Origin: Ornithinibacillus sp047228935
Lineage (GTDB): Bacteria > Bacillota > Bacilli > Bacillales > Amphibacillaceae
Direction of reading: 5' to 3'
Assembly (NCBI RefSeq): GCF_047228935.1
Contig: NZ_JBFEGG010000001.1
Span: 558,001 to 622,000 of the forward strand
DNA: 64,000 bases
The first letter of the stretch is position 1. Each line of letters opens with the position of its first letter. The notes under the pieces were generated by a model that made no database searches, was not told the origin of the DNA, and saw only the letters and a list, made by a program, of their open reading frames with translations. Shown here in pieces: positions 1 to 8,005 of this stretch. A program made the position numbers and the translations under genes.

Positions 1-405
1 CCCTATTGCGGCATAACCGATTAATTTCCAAAGTGAGTAGTGAAAACAACCAGATAGAATCGTAAACACTTTAAAAGGTATAGGAGTAAAAGCACCAATT
101 AAGATGGCAGCTTCACCATTTCGATGGAATGAATTAGTAGCTTTTTCAATCCATTTCTTTTTAAGGAACTTATGTAATACAGGCTCACCCAATATCTTGC
201 CAATTAAATAACCAAATGGTGTCCCTAAAAGACAAGCAATGTATCCAAACGTTGCAAGCCATATCGCGGACTCTGGATTTAACATACTGAGAGAGACTTG
301 AGTGAAAAAAGCTGGAATCGGGAAAATGATGGCATCGATAAATCCATGTACAAACATCCCAATAAAACCGAAATCTTCAAAAAATTTACTGACTTGCTGG
401 ACCAT
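1..405 (-). CDS. VTT-domain (DedA/YqaA-like) membrane protein, C-terminus outside window
   Basis: This is the first 135 residues of a membrane protein that runs off the left edge. The ATG at 405 follows a GAGGAG ribosome binding site with 7 bases spacing. The translation begins MVQQVSKFFEDFGF and contains the FPIPAFF and TPIPFKVFTILSG segments that mark the VTT (SNARE-associated/DedA-like) fold, with hydrophobic re-entrant and membrane helices between them. Family members are inner-membrane proteins linked to lipid scrambling or transport and envelope homeostasis; the exact role here is inferred from family only. The TPIP form suggests the YqaA branch rather than classical DedA. Confidence 0.7.
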   Translation of the reverse strand, partial: MVQQVSKFFEDFGFIGMFVHGFIDAIIFPIPAFFTQVSLSMLNPESAIWLATFGYIACLLGTPFGYLIGKILGEPVLHKFLKKKWIEKATNSFHRNGEAAILIGAFTPIPFKVFTILSGCFHYSLWKLIGYAAIG

Positions 406-528
406 GGCACATCTCCTCACAAGGGACTTACTATTTTTTTAATTATATCATAAATATTCTGGATAACCTCGATAAATAAGGTATTTTGTCGAAGAATGTC
501 TATTTTATTTCCGAATAAGATTACGAAA

Positions 529-560
529 GGGGTAGTCCTTATCAAGAAAAGGACTACCCC
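529..560 (-). terminator. 12-bp perfect hairpin after the small basic ORF
   Basis: GGGGTAGTCCTT (529-540) pairs perfectly with AAGGACTACCCC (549-560) around an 8-base loop. On the minus strand it lies 10 bases past the stop of the small ORF at 570-659. The T-run after it is short (TTT), so it may be a weak terminator or an RNA-stabilising hairpin. Confidence 0.6.
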
Positions 561-569
561 TAATAGGAA

Positions 570-659
570 TTATTGTCTATTTTTTGGATATCTTTCTTTA
601 CCTTTCATATCATTCAATTCTTCTTTACTTTTATTCTTTTTCTTTTTGTTCTTTGCCAT
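570..659 (-). CDS. Small basic hypothetical protein, 29 aa
   Basis: A 29-codon ORF with an excellent ribosome binding site (AAGGAGGG, 8 bases before the ATG at 659). The product begins MAKNKKKKNKSK, is about 40% lysine plus arginine, has no hydrophobic segment and ends KNRQ. A strong hairpin follows the stop, so it has the architecture of a complete small gene. I do not recognise the family. Very short lysine-rich proteins of this kind are common and poorly described in Bacillaceae. Function is unknown, and nucleic-acid binding would be only a guess from the charge. Confidence 0.6.
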   Translation of the reverse strand: MAKNKKKKNKSKEELNDMKGKERYPKNRQ

Positions 660-732
660 CTATATATCCCTCCTTGAAGCTTAGTTTGAACGAATAATTC
701 AAATTAATGTAAGCAAAAAGAAGGAATATGGC

Positions 733-1560
733 TTATCTTGTTTCCGCTAACCATTTTCGTATAAAATTTCTATATTTCGTAGTCGTCTTATTACTTGATA
801 CTTTTGGATTTTCAATTGGGTCATCTAATCCGTTAACTAATAACGTTATTCGAAAACGCTGACCGGGCTCGTCTATAAAATAAGATCCTATTTTAAATAA
901 GTCTGCTTTATCAAATAGATCATTCAAGCGAAGATTAATTTGTCTAAAGGCTTCCATATCTACTCCTCTTGTATAGCCGATGTTTAAAATTAATTGCTTT
1001 CCTTCAAAGAAGTCCTTAGGGAGGTATGGGGTTGCGATTAAATACTTTAATGGTTCATCGAAATTTCTTCCCTCTATTGTATGTAAAAAAAGTGGCCCCC
1101 GATTTCGGTATATAAACGATTTAACATCTTGATAATCGATATTGATTTTTCCAGTTTCGTCAACTAAATCACGTAATCCGTTTATGGTTTGGTCCTCTAT
1201 CGTATCAAATGTATGACGTGCTTCATGGATTGGGGTAGTAAGATCAATTGTTTCCATTAATCCATCACTGTCAAAGAACATTACGGCATCGCAAAAATCT
1301 CTCATAATATAATATTGCTCACGAGCAGTAGCTTGTCTTCGTTTTCCTTCAAAGCGGAAGGGATACCGAAAGACGCCAATTAGAAGTGGTTTCCGAGCTC
1401 TTAAATTCTGCAGCTTAGTTCTTAATCCCTCAGTTTCACTTGGATTTCCGCCAATAAAACGATAAAAACTGATATCGTCTTGTTGAAGTTCTGCAATAGT
1501 CGATTGTTTTTTATCTGAAAAGTCAGTATTCATTTTAAACGGTCCAAAAATTCTCTCCAT
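733..1560 (-). CDS. FtsZ-like protein lacking the N-terminal GTP-binding half
   Basis: 275 aa. From about residue 60 the sequence follows the middle and C-terminal half of FtsZ: RYPFRFEGKRRQ (66-76) matches the FtsZ RPFxFEGxxR strand, KINIDYQDVKSF (138-149) matches the T7 loop with its N, D and D (N140, D142, D145), and an NIGYTRG stretch matches the NITGG region of the C-terminal domain. The first 60 residues do not contain the tubulin signature GGGTGTG or the other nucleotide-binding loops, so roughly 110 residues of a normal FtsZ are missing and replaced by a short unrelated N-terminus. It also lacks the C-terminal conserved tail. The start is supported by GGGAGAG upstream. It is a monocistronic gene, not the cell-division ftsZ. 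It could cap, modulate or co-assemble with tubulin-type filaments, but that is inference. Confidence 0.7.
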   Translation of the reverse strand: MERIFGPFKMNTDFSDKKQSTIAELQQDDISFYRFIGGNPSETEGLRTKLQNLRARKPLLIGVFRYPFRFEGKRRQATAREQYYIMRDFCDAVMFFDSDGLMETIDLTTPIHEARHTFDTIEDQTINGLRDLVDETGKINIDYQDVKSFIYRNRGPLFLHTIEGRNFDEPLKYLIATPYLPKDFFEGKQLILNIGYTRGVDMEAFRQINLRLNDLFDKADLFKIGSYFIDEPGQRFRITLLVNGLDDPIENPKVSSNKTTTKYRNFIRKWLAETR

Positions 1561-1762
1561 GTCGTCTCTCCCAACCTATTATTTCATCTTTTTCACCATA
1601 ATATCAGATTGTGATAGGAATGTTTGTCAAATTGTGTTAAGAAAAAGGACTAGTTTTGTTGAATGAATAAAGAATTAATGTAACCGGTTAAATTACGAAT
1701 TATCGCTTATAGCCCTGTACATATGAGGAAAATGGATGTATGATTAGCATTATGCAAATTAT

Positions 1763-1774
1763 TTACCTAGGTAA
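1763..1774. promoter_or_regulatory. Candidate MarR operator, perfect palindrome TTACCTAGGTAA
   Basis: A perfect 12-base palindrome sits 7 bases before the ribosome binding site of the MarR gene at 1792. MarR dimers bind palindromes, and self-regulation from this position is usual. A second palindrome, TAACCGGTTA, lies at 1681-1690. Binding is inferred from position and symmetry. Confidence 0.5.
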
Positions 1775-1791
1775 GTAATTGGAGGTATGTC

Positions 1792-2193
1792 ATGATTAAT
1801 CGAAAATTAATTCATCTATTAAATCAGCAAGTAAGGTATATAAATAAAAACTTAAATGAACGTATACAAGACCATGATTTATATAATGCCCAGTGGTCGA
1901 TTTTATACTTTTTGCATGAAAATGGAGCTAAGACGCAAACCGAGATTACGAACTACTTCCATGTAAATGCTCCTACGATTACACGAACAGTGAAACGGAT
2001 GGAAGAAAACGGTTGGATTAATCGAGTGGTTGGTCAAGATAGACGTCATCAATATATTGAATTGTCCCATGATGCCAAAGAGAAATACAAAGAGATTGAA
2101 AAGGTTGTCTCGGAGCATGAAGAAGAAATGCTTTCTAATCTTTCAAGAGAGGAAAAAGAACTATTACTTAGTTTATTACAAAAATTAAAATAA
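1792..2193 (+). CDS. MarR-family transcriptional regulator
   Basis: 133 aa, the usual MarR size. The winged helix-turn-helix is at about residues 45-95, including TEITNYFHVNAPTITRTVKR (recognition region) and the wing with GQDRRHQYIELS. Long amphipathic helices at both ends make the dimer interface. GGAGG lies 6 bases before the ATG. The gene is followed 15 bases later by an MFS exporter in the same direction, the classic arrangement of a ligand-responsive repressor with its efflux pump. The order resembles B. subtilis ywoH-ywoG, but orthology is not proven. The palindrome at 1763-1774 is the probable operator. Confidence 0.85.
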   Translation: MINRKLIHLLNQQVRYINKNLNERIQDHDLYNAQWSILYFLHENGAKTQTEITNYFHVNAPTITRTVKRMEENGWINRVVGQDRRHQYIELSHDAKEKYKEIEKVVSEHEEEMLSNLSREEKELLLSLLQKLK

Positions 2194-2208
2194 AGGAGTA
2201 TCGACATC

Positions 2209-3420
2209 TTGAGTAAACATAGAAATAAGATCTGGACGAAAGACTTTGTTCATATTTCATTAACACAGTTTATTGTATTTATAGGTTTTTACACGTTACT
2301 TACAACATTACCTTTATATGTAATGAATGAGTTAGGTGGTTCAGAAGCTGAAGGTGATTTAGTAGTAACGATTATGTTATTTGCTGCTATTATTATGAGA
2401 CCTCTATCGGGAAGTATATTAGATAAATTCGGTAAGAGAAAAACATTGTTGTGGAGCACGGGCTTATTTACTGGCACCATGTTCTTTTATTTTTTATTAG
2501 ATAGTTTTACAGGTTTATTGATTTTGAGATTCATTCATGGACTTTCCTTTGGTGTTTTAACAACTGTTGCTAGTGCAATTGCAGCAGATGTGGTACCAAA
2601 TGAAAGAAAAGGAGCAGGTTTAGGATACTTTGCTATGGCAACCAATATAGCAATGGTTGTTGGGCCATTTTTAGGGCTATCTTTCATTCAATTCGTTTCA
2701 TATGAGGTACTATTCATTTTTATTAGTTTGATAGCCTTAATTGGGGTATTTTGTGCAATACAAGTGAATGTACCACAGGAAGTTTACAAGCTCAATGAAC
2801 GTAAGAAAGAGAACTTTTCTATCCATGATTTATTAGAAATAAAAGCACTACCAATTGCAGCCATTAGTTTGTTTGTTGGGTTAGCTTATTCTAGTATTCT
2901 TTCATATGTAAGTGTTTTTGCAAATTCAAATGGGTTATCACATGTTGCAAGCTATTTCTTTGTTGTTTTTGCGTTTGTCATGATTTTAGCAAGACCTTCA
3001 CTTGGACAATTATTTGACGTGAAGGGTCCAAAATATGTCATAATTCCAAGTTTAATCGTATTTAGCCTTGGTCTAGTCCTACTAGGGTTTTCCAACTCTG
3101 TTTGGATGTTTTTAGTAGCAGCTGGGATTATTGGACTTGGAAGCGGTTCTTTGCTTCCTAGTTTTCAAACAATGTGTATTCAAGCAGGAGGTCCAGGTAG
3201 AAGTGGCCATGCAACGGCAACATTTTATATTTTTTGGGATATTGGAATAGCAACAGGGTCTTACGTACTTGGTGTGATTGTTGCAAAATATAATTTCCAA
3301 GTTTTATATATTGCCTGTGCGGCATTACTACTTATCGTTTTAGGTTTATTCATGGTTCAGCAATCCCGTTCTGGGAAGAAGGTATCTTTAGAACAACAGG
3401 TTACTGTAGAAAATATGTAA
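2209..3420 (+). CDS. MFS multidrug-type exporter (YwoG-like)
   Basis: 403 aa with about 12 hydrophobic helices, the DHA1-like size. It uses a TTG start with AAAGGAG 10 bases upstream. The loop between helices 2 and 3 carries a LDKFGKRKT motif (MFS motif A), and RFIHGLSFGVLTT fits helix 4 of drug:proton antiporters. The N-terminal LPLYVMNELGGSEAEGDLV segment resembles the YwoG/YhhS branch. It is the second gene of a MarR-MFS operon ending in the hairpin at 3453. Likely role: proton-driven export of a hydrophobic compound sensed by the MarR protein; the substrate is unknown. Confidence 0.85.
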   Translation: MSKHRNKIWTKDFVHISLTQFIVFIGFYTLLTTLPLYVMNELGGSEAEGDLVVTIMLFAAIIMRPLSGSILDKFGKRKTLLWSTGLFTGTMFFYFLLDSFTGLLILRFIHGLSFGVLTTVASAIAADVVPNERKGAGLGYFAMATNIAMVVGPFLGLSFIQFVSYEVLFIFISLIALIGVFCAIQVNVPQEVYKLNERKKENFSIHDLLEIKALPIAAISLFVGLAYSSILSYVSVFANSNGLSHVASYFFVVFAFVMILARPSLGQLFDVKGPKYVIIPSLIVFSLGLVLLGFSNSVWMFLVAAGIIGLGSGSLLPSFQTMCIQAGGPGRSGHATATFYIFWDIGIATGSYVLGVIVAKYNFQVLYIACAALLLIVLGLFMVQQSRSGKKVSLEQQVTVENM

Positions 3421-3452
3421 TTATGGCTTGTTTTCAGTCTTAAGACGGAAGG

Positions 3453-3479
3453 TCCCTACTGTAATAGTAGGGATTTTTT
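3453..3479 (+). terminator. Intrinsic terminator of the MarR-MFS operon
   Basis: TCCCTACT / AGTAGGGA with a 5-base loop followed by six T. Confidence 0.9.
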
Positions 3480-3564
3480 ATGTATAAAAATCAGTCGCGG
3501 TCCCGAGGTTGAAAAGGTTTGAAGTGAGTATGATAGAAGTAAGAAAACAAGGGAGGAAATGAAA

Positions 3565-3735
3565 ATGAATTATGAAATAAATAGACTGTTGGCAGAAGGA
3601 AGAATGAAAGAGATGAGGGACTATGCTTTTCAAAATAACCTATATGGTAAGAAGTTGCACAAAAAAAATAAAAGAGCTAAACATGCTGAGAAACAAAGAG
3701 CAGTTCAAATTTTACCTCAAAAAAAAGTAGGTTAA
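3565..3735 (+). CDS. Small basic hypothetical protein, 56 aa
   Basis: A 56-codon ORF. GGGAGG lies 8 bases before the ATG at 3565; an in-frame ATG at 3559 is too close to it. The product begins MNYEINRLLAEGRMKEM and is strongly basic in its second half (KKLHKKNKRAKHAEKQR). There is no signal peptide or membrane segment. An intrinsic terminator begins inside the stop codon, so this is a complete monocistronic unit between the MFS gene and the SDR gene. The family is not recognised. Confidence 0.65.
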   Translation: MNYEINRLLAEGRMKEMRDYAFQNNLYGKKLHKKNKRAKHAEKQRAVQILPQKKVG

Positions 3736-3766
3736 CTCCTTGAAAGTAAGGAGTTTTTCTTTTTTT
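3734..3766 (+). terminator. Intrinsic terminator of the 56-aa ORF
   Basis: AACTCCTT / AAGGAGTT with a 6-base loop, then TTTCTTTTTTT. Confidence 0.9.
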
Positions 3767-3915
3767 AGAATAAAAGAGGAATATTACTAACTATATTATA
3801 ACGAACAGAACTCTACTAGATAGAATCAATATCAGAATAGTACGAGATGTATCTATCTTGTTATTTCGTCGCTTATATCCGATAATGGATGCACATGAGA
3901 AAAAGGGGTGTCTTA

Positions 3916-4779
3916 ATGAAAACAGCATTAGTATTTGGGGGAAATAGATTTTTCGGTGTGAATTTAGTAGATAAATTATTAAAAAACGGTGTTGAAGTAA
4001 CGGTTGCTACACGACAAACTAGTGGTGATTCATTTGGTGATAAGGTAGAACGGTTGAAGGTAGACCGTTTTAATGAATCCACTGTTCGCGAAGCAGTTGA
4101 AGGGAAAGAATGGGACGTTGTCTTTGATCAGTTATGCTTTTCTTCGAATGATGCTGAAATAATTGCGAACACATTAACAGGAAAAATGAAACGCTATGTA
4201 TTTACTTCTACATTATCTGTATATGATTATGGTGTCAAAATGGCTGAAGAAGTGTTTGATCCGTATACATATGAAGTAAAAATGGTAGATCGAACTGAGG
4301 TTACATATCAGGAAGGGAAAAGACAGGCGGAGTCCTACTTTTTCCAAAAAACAAACTTCCCAGTAGTAGCAATGAGAATTCCTATTGTGCTTGGTGAAAA
4401 GGATTATACGGAGAGACTATTACATTATGTAAAAAGTGCTCAAGAAGGAAAGAAAGTATACTTCCCGAATCCGGACGCTGAGATGTGCTTTGTACATCAA
4501 AAGGAAGCAGGCGAATTTTTAGCATGGATTGCAGAGAAAGACTTTACAGGACCAATCAATGTGTGTGCTAATGGTTTTATTACTATGAAAGAGTTAATGA
4601 AGCTTATATCAGAGAAGACGGGTAAAGAAGTTGTAATTACGACTGAGGAGGAAATTGAATCACCATATGCAATTAACGAAACATGGACATTAAGTAATGA
4701 GAAAGCTATTAATCTCGGATACAACTTTACTAATTTAAATGACTGGTTACCAGATTTGATAACCTTTTTCGCTAAATAA
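3916..4779 (+). CDS. NAD-dependent epimerase/dehydratase family (extended SDR) protein
   Basis: 287 aa from the ATG at 3916, which is preceded by AAAGGGG; an upstream in-frame ATG (3889) has no ribosome binding site and would extend ahead of the Rossmann strand. The N-terminus MKTALVFGGNRFFG is the dinucleotide-binding motif in the GGxxFxG form used by the isoflavone-reductase/mRNA-binding-like atypical SDRs. A YxxxK catalytic motif is weak: YQEGKRQAE carries Y and K in near-correct spacing. The C-terminal half binds the substrate. It is monocistronic, with a terminator shared with the convergent hydrolase. The substrate is unknown; a nucleotide-sugar role is less likely for this subgroup. 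Confidence 0.75.
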   Translation: MKTALVFGGNRFFGVNLVDKLLKNGVEVTVATRQTSGDSFGDKVERLKVDRFNESTVREAVEGKEWDVVFDQLCFSSNDAEIIANTLTGKMKRYVFTSTLSVYDYGVKMAEEVFDPYTYEVKMVDRTEVTYQEGKRQAESYFFQKTNFPVVAMRIPIVLGEKDYTERLLHYVKSAQEGKKVYFPNPDAEMCFVHQKEAGEFLAWIAEKDFTGPINVCANGFITMKELMKLISEKTGKEVVITTEEEIESPYAINETWTLSNEKAINLGYNFTNLNDWLPDLITFFAK

Positions 4780-4787
4780 TTCCCATA

Positions 4788-4833
4788 CTAAAAGCCACTT
4801 ATCATTTAATATGTAATGAAAGGTGGCTTTTAG
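4788..4833. terminator. Bidirectional terminator
   Basis: CTAAAAGCCAC (4788-4798) pairs with GTGGCTTTTAG (4823-4833), with an inner TCATT/AATGA stem. It lies between convergent genes, with T-runs on both strands. Confidence 0.85.
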
Positions 4834-4860
4834 TTATGTTTTCAGAAGTTGCAAGTAACT

Positions 4861-5733
4861 TTAGTTTTTGATTAAAAACTCTTTCATAATGCGGAGAAAT
4901 TCTTCCGTTTCTTCTATATAAGGCATATGAGCACTTTGTTCAAAGACATGAAATTTACTATTTGGAGTAAGGCTACTAAAATATTCCGTTGATACAGGAG
5001 TAGCTTCATCAAATCGACCACACGTATAAAGGGTAGGGACTGTTATCTTATGTAAATCCTTTGTACAATCAAAGTTCTTTAAGTTCCCAGCAACGTGAAA
5101 TTCTGATGCACCCCACATTATATTGTAAATTTCAGAATTTCGATATTTTGATCCTTCTTTAAGGGAAGCAGGTCTTTCAGTTTCAGGTAACCGACATACG
5201 AAATGATCATTAAAAACTTTGGTGGCTTTTTTATATTCTTCCGAATCCGTGTTACCATTTTCCTCACATTCTTTTATTGTATTTTGCACATCTATAGGGA
5301 GTTTTTGAAGGTTTTTTCGTTGGTCCTCTGCCCATATCGGTGCACTCAAGCAAGGACTAGAAAATATTATGCTTTGAACTTCTTCAGGATGTTTAAGATA
5401 ATATGCAGCAGCTAATGTTGTCCCCCATGAATGACCAAGTATATGAAATTCCTCTAGTCCAAGACCTTCTTTTAACTCTCTTACTTCTTCTACGAAACGA
5501 TCAATGGTCCAAAGTGATGTGTCTTTAGGACGATCGGAGTTTCCACACCCCAATTGATCATACAAAATAATCGGTCGAACTTCAGCAAGTTCTTTTAACC
5601 CTTGTAGAGACCAATGAGAAGAGCCTGGTCCCCCATGTAGGATAAGAACAGGAGTGTTGTTAGTTTGTTCGTCATGGATTTGATACCAGACCTTTCCACC
5701 AGTTACGTCGATGAAACCTTCTTTAATTGACAT
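4861..5733 (-). CDS. pip: Proline iminopeptidase-family alpha/beta hydrolase
   Basis: 290 aa from the ATG at 5733, preceded by AAAGGGGGA; a 16-codon upstream extension has no ribosome binding site. The oxyanion motif HGGPG (33-37) and nucleophile elbow GHSWG (100-104, Ser102) are the signature of peptidase family S33. The acid is probably the Asp in CGRFDEATP and the base the His in EQSAHMPY. Members release N-terminal proline (or other residues) from peptides in the cytoplasm. There is no signal peptide. It stands alone, convergent with the SDR gene. Substrate specificity cannot be read from sequence; tripeptide aminopeptidase activity is an alternative. Confidence 0.85.
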   Translation of the reverse strand: MSIKEGFIDVTGGKVWYQIHDEQTNNTPVLILHGGPGSSHWSLQGLKELAEVRPIILYDQLGCGNSDRPKDTSLWTIDRFVEEVRELKEGLGLEEFHILGHSWGTTLAAAYYLKHPEEVQSIIFSSPCLSAPIWAEDQRKNLQKLPIDVQNTIKECEENGNTDSEEYKKATKVFNDHFVCRLPETERPASLKEGSKYRNSEIYNIMWGASEFHVAGNLKNFDCTKDLHKITVPTLYTCGRFDEATPVSTEYFSSLTPNSKFHVFEQSAHMPYIEETEEFLRIMKEFLIKN

Positions 5734-5843
5734 CCTATATTCCCCCTTTATCATAATAATTCCTTCATAATATAGTAACACCTTTTATAAAATTTTCAAA
5801 AATTAATCTATAGTTATGTTAAACTATCTATGGGGGGATGGGA

Positions 5844-6623
5844 GTGTTTTACCAATTTATTATATTTTTTATTATAGTAATTTTAATCATGTATCTAGTT
5901 AGATTTATTGTTCGAAATAAATTAAATATACCACTAGATTGGGGAAATAATAGACCTATAAACCATATACATAGGTGGGGCAATAGAATTTTTATTGGTC
6001 TTGCTTTAAGCATTCTTATCTTGATATATTGGACTGACAACTTTAATTTGTTATATTTAGTTTTTGCTTTACTGTTAGTTTATGTTTGTTTTGAAGCGTT
6101 TTTAGAATGGAAGTATGAGCCAGAGGAAAAACAGTATTTTCTTTCGATCATAGAAGCAATAGCTGTTGGAGTGATCTTTATTGGGTTTATTATCTTGTCC
6201 TTAAAAACATTAACTTTTGAAGAGGCACTAGAAGAAACTGGATATATTGACCTTGATTCTAATCAATATATAGAAATAGAAGATGTTTCTTTCCATCCAA
6301 ATGAAGAGGATATGTCTAAACAAATTACGATAAAGCAAAAAGCAAGTATAGAAGATCCAAACTTAATTAACCAAATATTCGATGAATTTTCAGAACTTGA
6401 ATATCGAGAAAAATCTCTTCATGATGATAGTAGAGGTCATTATTATCGATTATATTTAAAAACTAACAATTACAGTTATTCTGATATAACGGTTTATGAT
6501 GAATACATTTCGATTTTTTCAAACGATTATAATACATACCAGATTATTGGCGAGAATGGTATTTATCAGTTTCTTGAGGAGGAAGAAGCTATAGATTGGG
6601 AAATTCCAGAGAGTAATGATTAA
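5844..6623 (+). CDS. Membrane protein, probably DUF4181 domain at N-terminus
   Basis: 259 aa from a GTG at 5844, 6 bases after GGGGGG; the in-frame ATG at 5838 touches the G-run and is less likely. Four hydrophobic helices occupy roughly residues 1-125 (for example FYQFIIFFIIVILIMYLV), with a HIHRWGN motif between helices 1 and 2 that fits DUF4181. The remaining 130 residues are a soluble acidic domain with many Tyr/Asp/Glu residues, presumably extracytoplasmic or cytoplasmic. The stop codon lies inside a hairpin shared with the convergent tldE. Function is unknown. Confidence 0.7.
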   Translation: MFYQFIIFFIIVILIMYLVRFIVRNKLNIPLDWGNNRPINHIHRWGNRIFIGLALSILILIYWTDNFNLLYLVFALLLVYVCFEAFLEWKYEPEEKQYFLSIIEAIAVGVIFIGFIILSLKTLTFEEALEETGYIDLDSNQYIEIEDVSFHPNEEDMSKQITIKQKASIEDPNLINQIFDEFSELEYREKSLHDDSRGHYYRLYLKTNNYSYSDITVYDEYISIFSNDYNTYQIIGENGIYQFLEEEEAIDWEIPESND

Positions 6624-6655
6624 AATAAGGTAGCCGAAAAGGCTACCTTATTTTA
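6621..6655. terminator. Bidirectional terminator covering both stop codons
   Basis: TAAAATAAGGTAGCC (6621-6635) and GGCTACCTTATTTTA (6641-6655) form a perfect 15-bp stem. The outer TAA on each strand is the stop codon of the plus-strand membrane gene and of minus-strand tldE. Confidence 0.9.
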
Positions 6656-8005
6656 ATCTACTGTTACAGCAAGTCCTTTAATCTTTAATGATGGAGAACC
6701 TATATATCCATAGTAATCCATTGGTGAAAATGTTAAATCATTACCAACTTTTTCTATATCTAGTAATAACTCATAGAAGTTTCCTGCAATAGTCATTTGA
6801 TTTGTAGGTCCAACGATATTGCCATCTTTCACATATAACCCATTTGCTGCAAGTGAAAAGTCTCCGGATATTTGGTTTGCACCGGAATGAAGGCCAGATA
6901 GACTTGTAATAATAATACCTTCATCAAGTGTACTAGTTAACTCTTCAAAAGATTCTTCACTTGGAACAACATAAAAATTAGATGGACTTACACCAATTGA
7001 ATCTTTATAAGCTGATTTATTACCGTGCCCAGTTGAATTAACACCATCTTTTTTCGCTGTCTTTAAATTATGGAAATAAGATGTTAGCTTACCTTTCTCT
7101 ACTACTGTCAATTTCTTAGTAGGAACACCTTCAGAATCAAAAGTTCCGCTACGAATCCCATTTTCTAAAAAGGGATTATCAATAAGGGTGACAGCTTCCG
7201 AGGCAATAATAGAATCTAACTTACCTTTAAGGCGAGATTGATTATCTTGTACTGATTTTGCTGAGAAAGATGGTGAGAAAGTAGCTAGTAAATTAGCAGC
7301 TGCATATCCTTGTAAGATTATTGGATAAGTTTTATTCGGATATGATTTTCCATTTAAATGTCTTAAACTTTTTTCCACGGCTTCTTTAGCAATTTCAGAG
7401 GGGTCAAGTGAACCTAAGTCCTTTGTTAGTTTAAAATACATATCTGCCTTTATTTCATCATTTTCTTGTACAACTACTGAGAAAGCAACATATAGAAAGT
7501 TATTACGATCCTCTAAAGAAAGTCCTTTATTGTTATATAACGCTTTTTCAACTAATTGATCTTGTATAGCCGCATAATTAGTTTGGGTAACTCTTGGATC
7601 ATATTCATATATTCTTTTCTCGACTTCTTTTAAAAATGAGATTTTATCTGCAATCGATACTTCTGCTAAAGTTGGAGAGTAGAAGTCCAGTTCTTCATAA
7701 TTAGCATTACCAGAAAATAATTCCTCAGGATCATCTTCTATCAACATAGCATTATCTTTCAGATTCTCTAGTAGAAAGTTAATGGAATCTTTATCGATTT
7801 TTTCTGTGTAAGAATATCCCATTTTTCCATCGTAAAGACCTCGGACAGATAAACCTAGGGTAGTGGCAGATACATAGTCATCAATTTCACCTTTGAAAAT
7901 TTGACAGCCGAATCCTGTCTGCTTTTCGTAGTACAGTTCTAAATCTGTAAAACCTAGCTTTTTCCCTTCAGCAAATAGTTGGTCTCGAAATGCAATTATA
8001 TTCAT
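6653..8005 (-). CDS. tldE: TldE/PmbA-type metalloprotease partner subunit
   Basis: 450 aa, the normal length for PmbA/TldE. It overlaps tldD by 4 bases (ATGA), so the two are translationally coupled, and it has its own AAAGGAGG site. It shares the TldD/PmbA fold (for example YDGKMGYSYTEKID near the N-terminus and ISGDFSLAANGLYV near the C-terminus) but has no HExxxH motif, as expected for the non-catalytic half of the TldD/E heterodimer. In E. coli the pair forms a cytoplasmic barrel that trims unfolded peptides, including microcin B17 leader and CcdA. No bacteriocin precursor is visible next to it here, so housekeeping peptide turnover is the conservative reading. Confidence 0.9.
   Translation of the reverse strand: MNIIAFRDQLFAEGKKLGFTDLELYYEKQTGFGCQIFKGEIDDYVSATTLGLSVRGLYDGKMGYSYTEKIDKDSINFLLENLKDNAMLIEDDPEELFSGNANYEELDFYSPTLAEVSIADKISFLKEVEKRIYEYDPRVTQTNYAAIQDQLVEKALYNNKGLSLEDRNNFLYVAFSVVVQENDEIKADMYFKLTKDLGSLDPSEIAKEAVEKSLRHLNGKSYPNKTYPIILQGYAAANLLATFSPSFSAKSVQDNQSRLKGKLDSIIASEAVTLIDNPFLENGIRSGTFDSEGVPTKKLTVVEKGKLTSYFHNLKTAKKDGVNSTGHGNKSAYKDSIGVSPSNFYVVPSEESFEELTSTLDEGIIITSLSGLHSGANQISGDFSLAANGLYVKDGNIVGPTNQMTIAGNFYELLLDIEKVGNDLTFSPMDYYGYIGSPSLKIKGLAVTVD

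Noticed and set aside
496..684. 62-aa plus-strand reading frame
   Set aside because: It overlaps the hairpin at 529-560 and lies opposite the 29-codon gene, which has a far better ribosome binding site; there is no SD on the plus strand.
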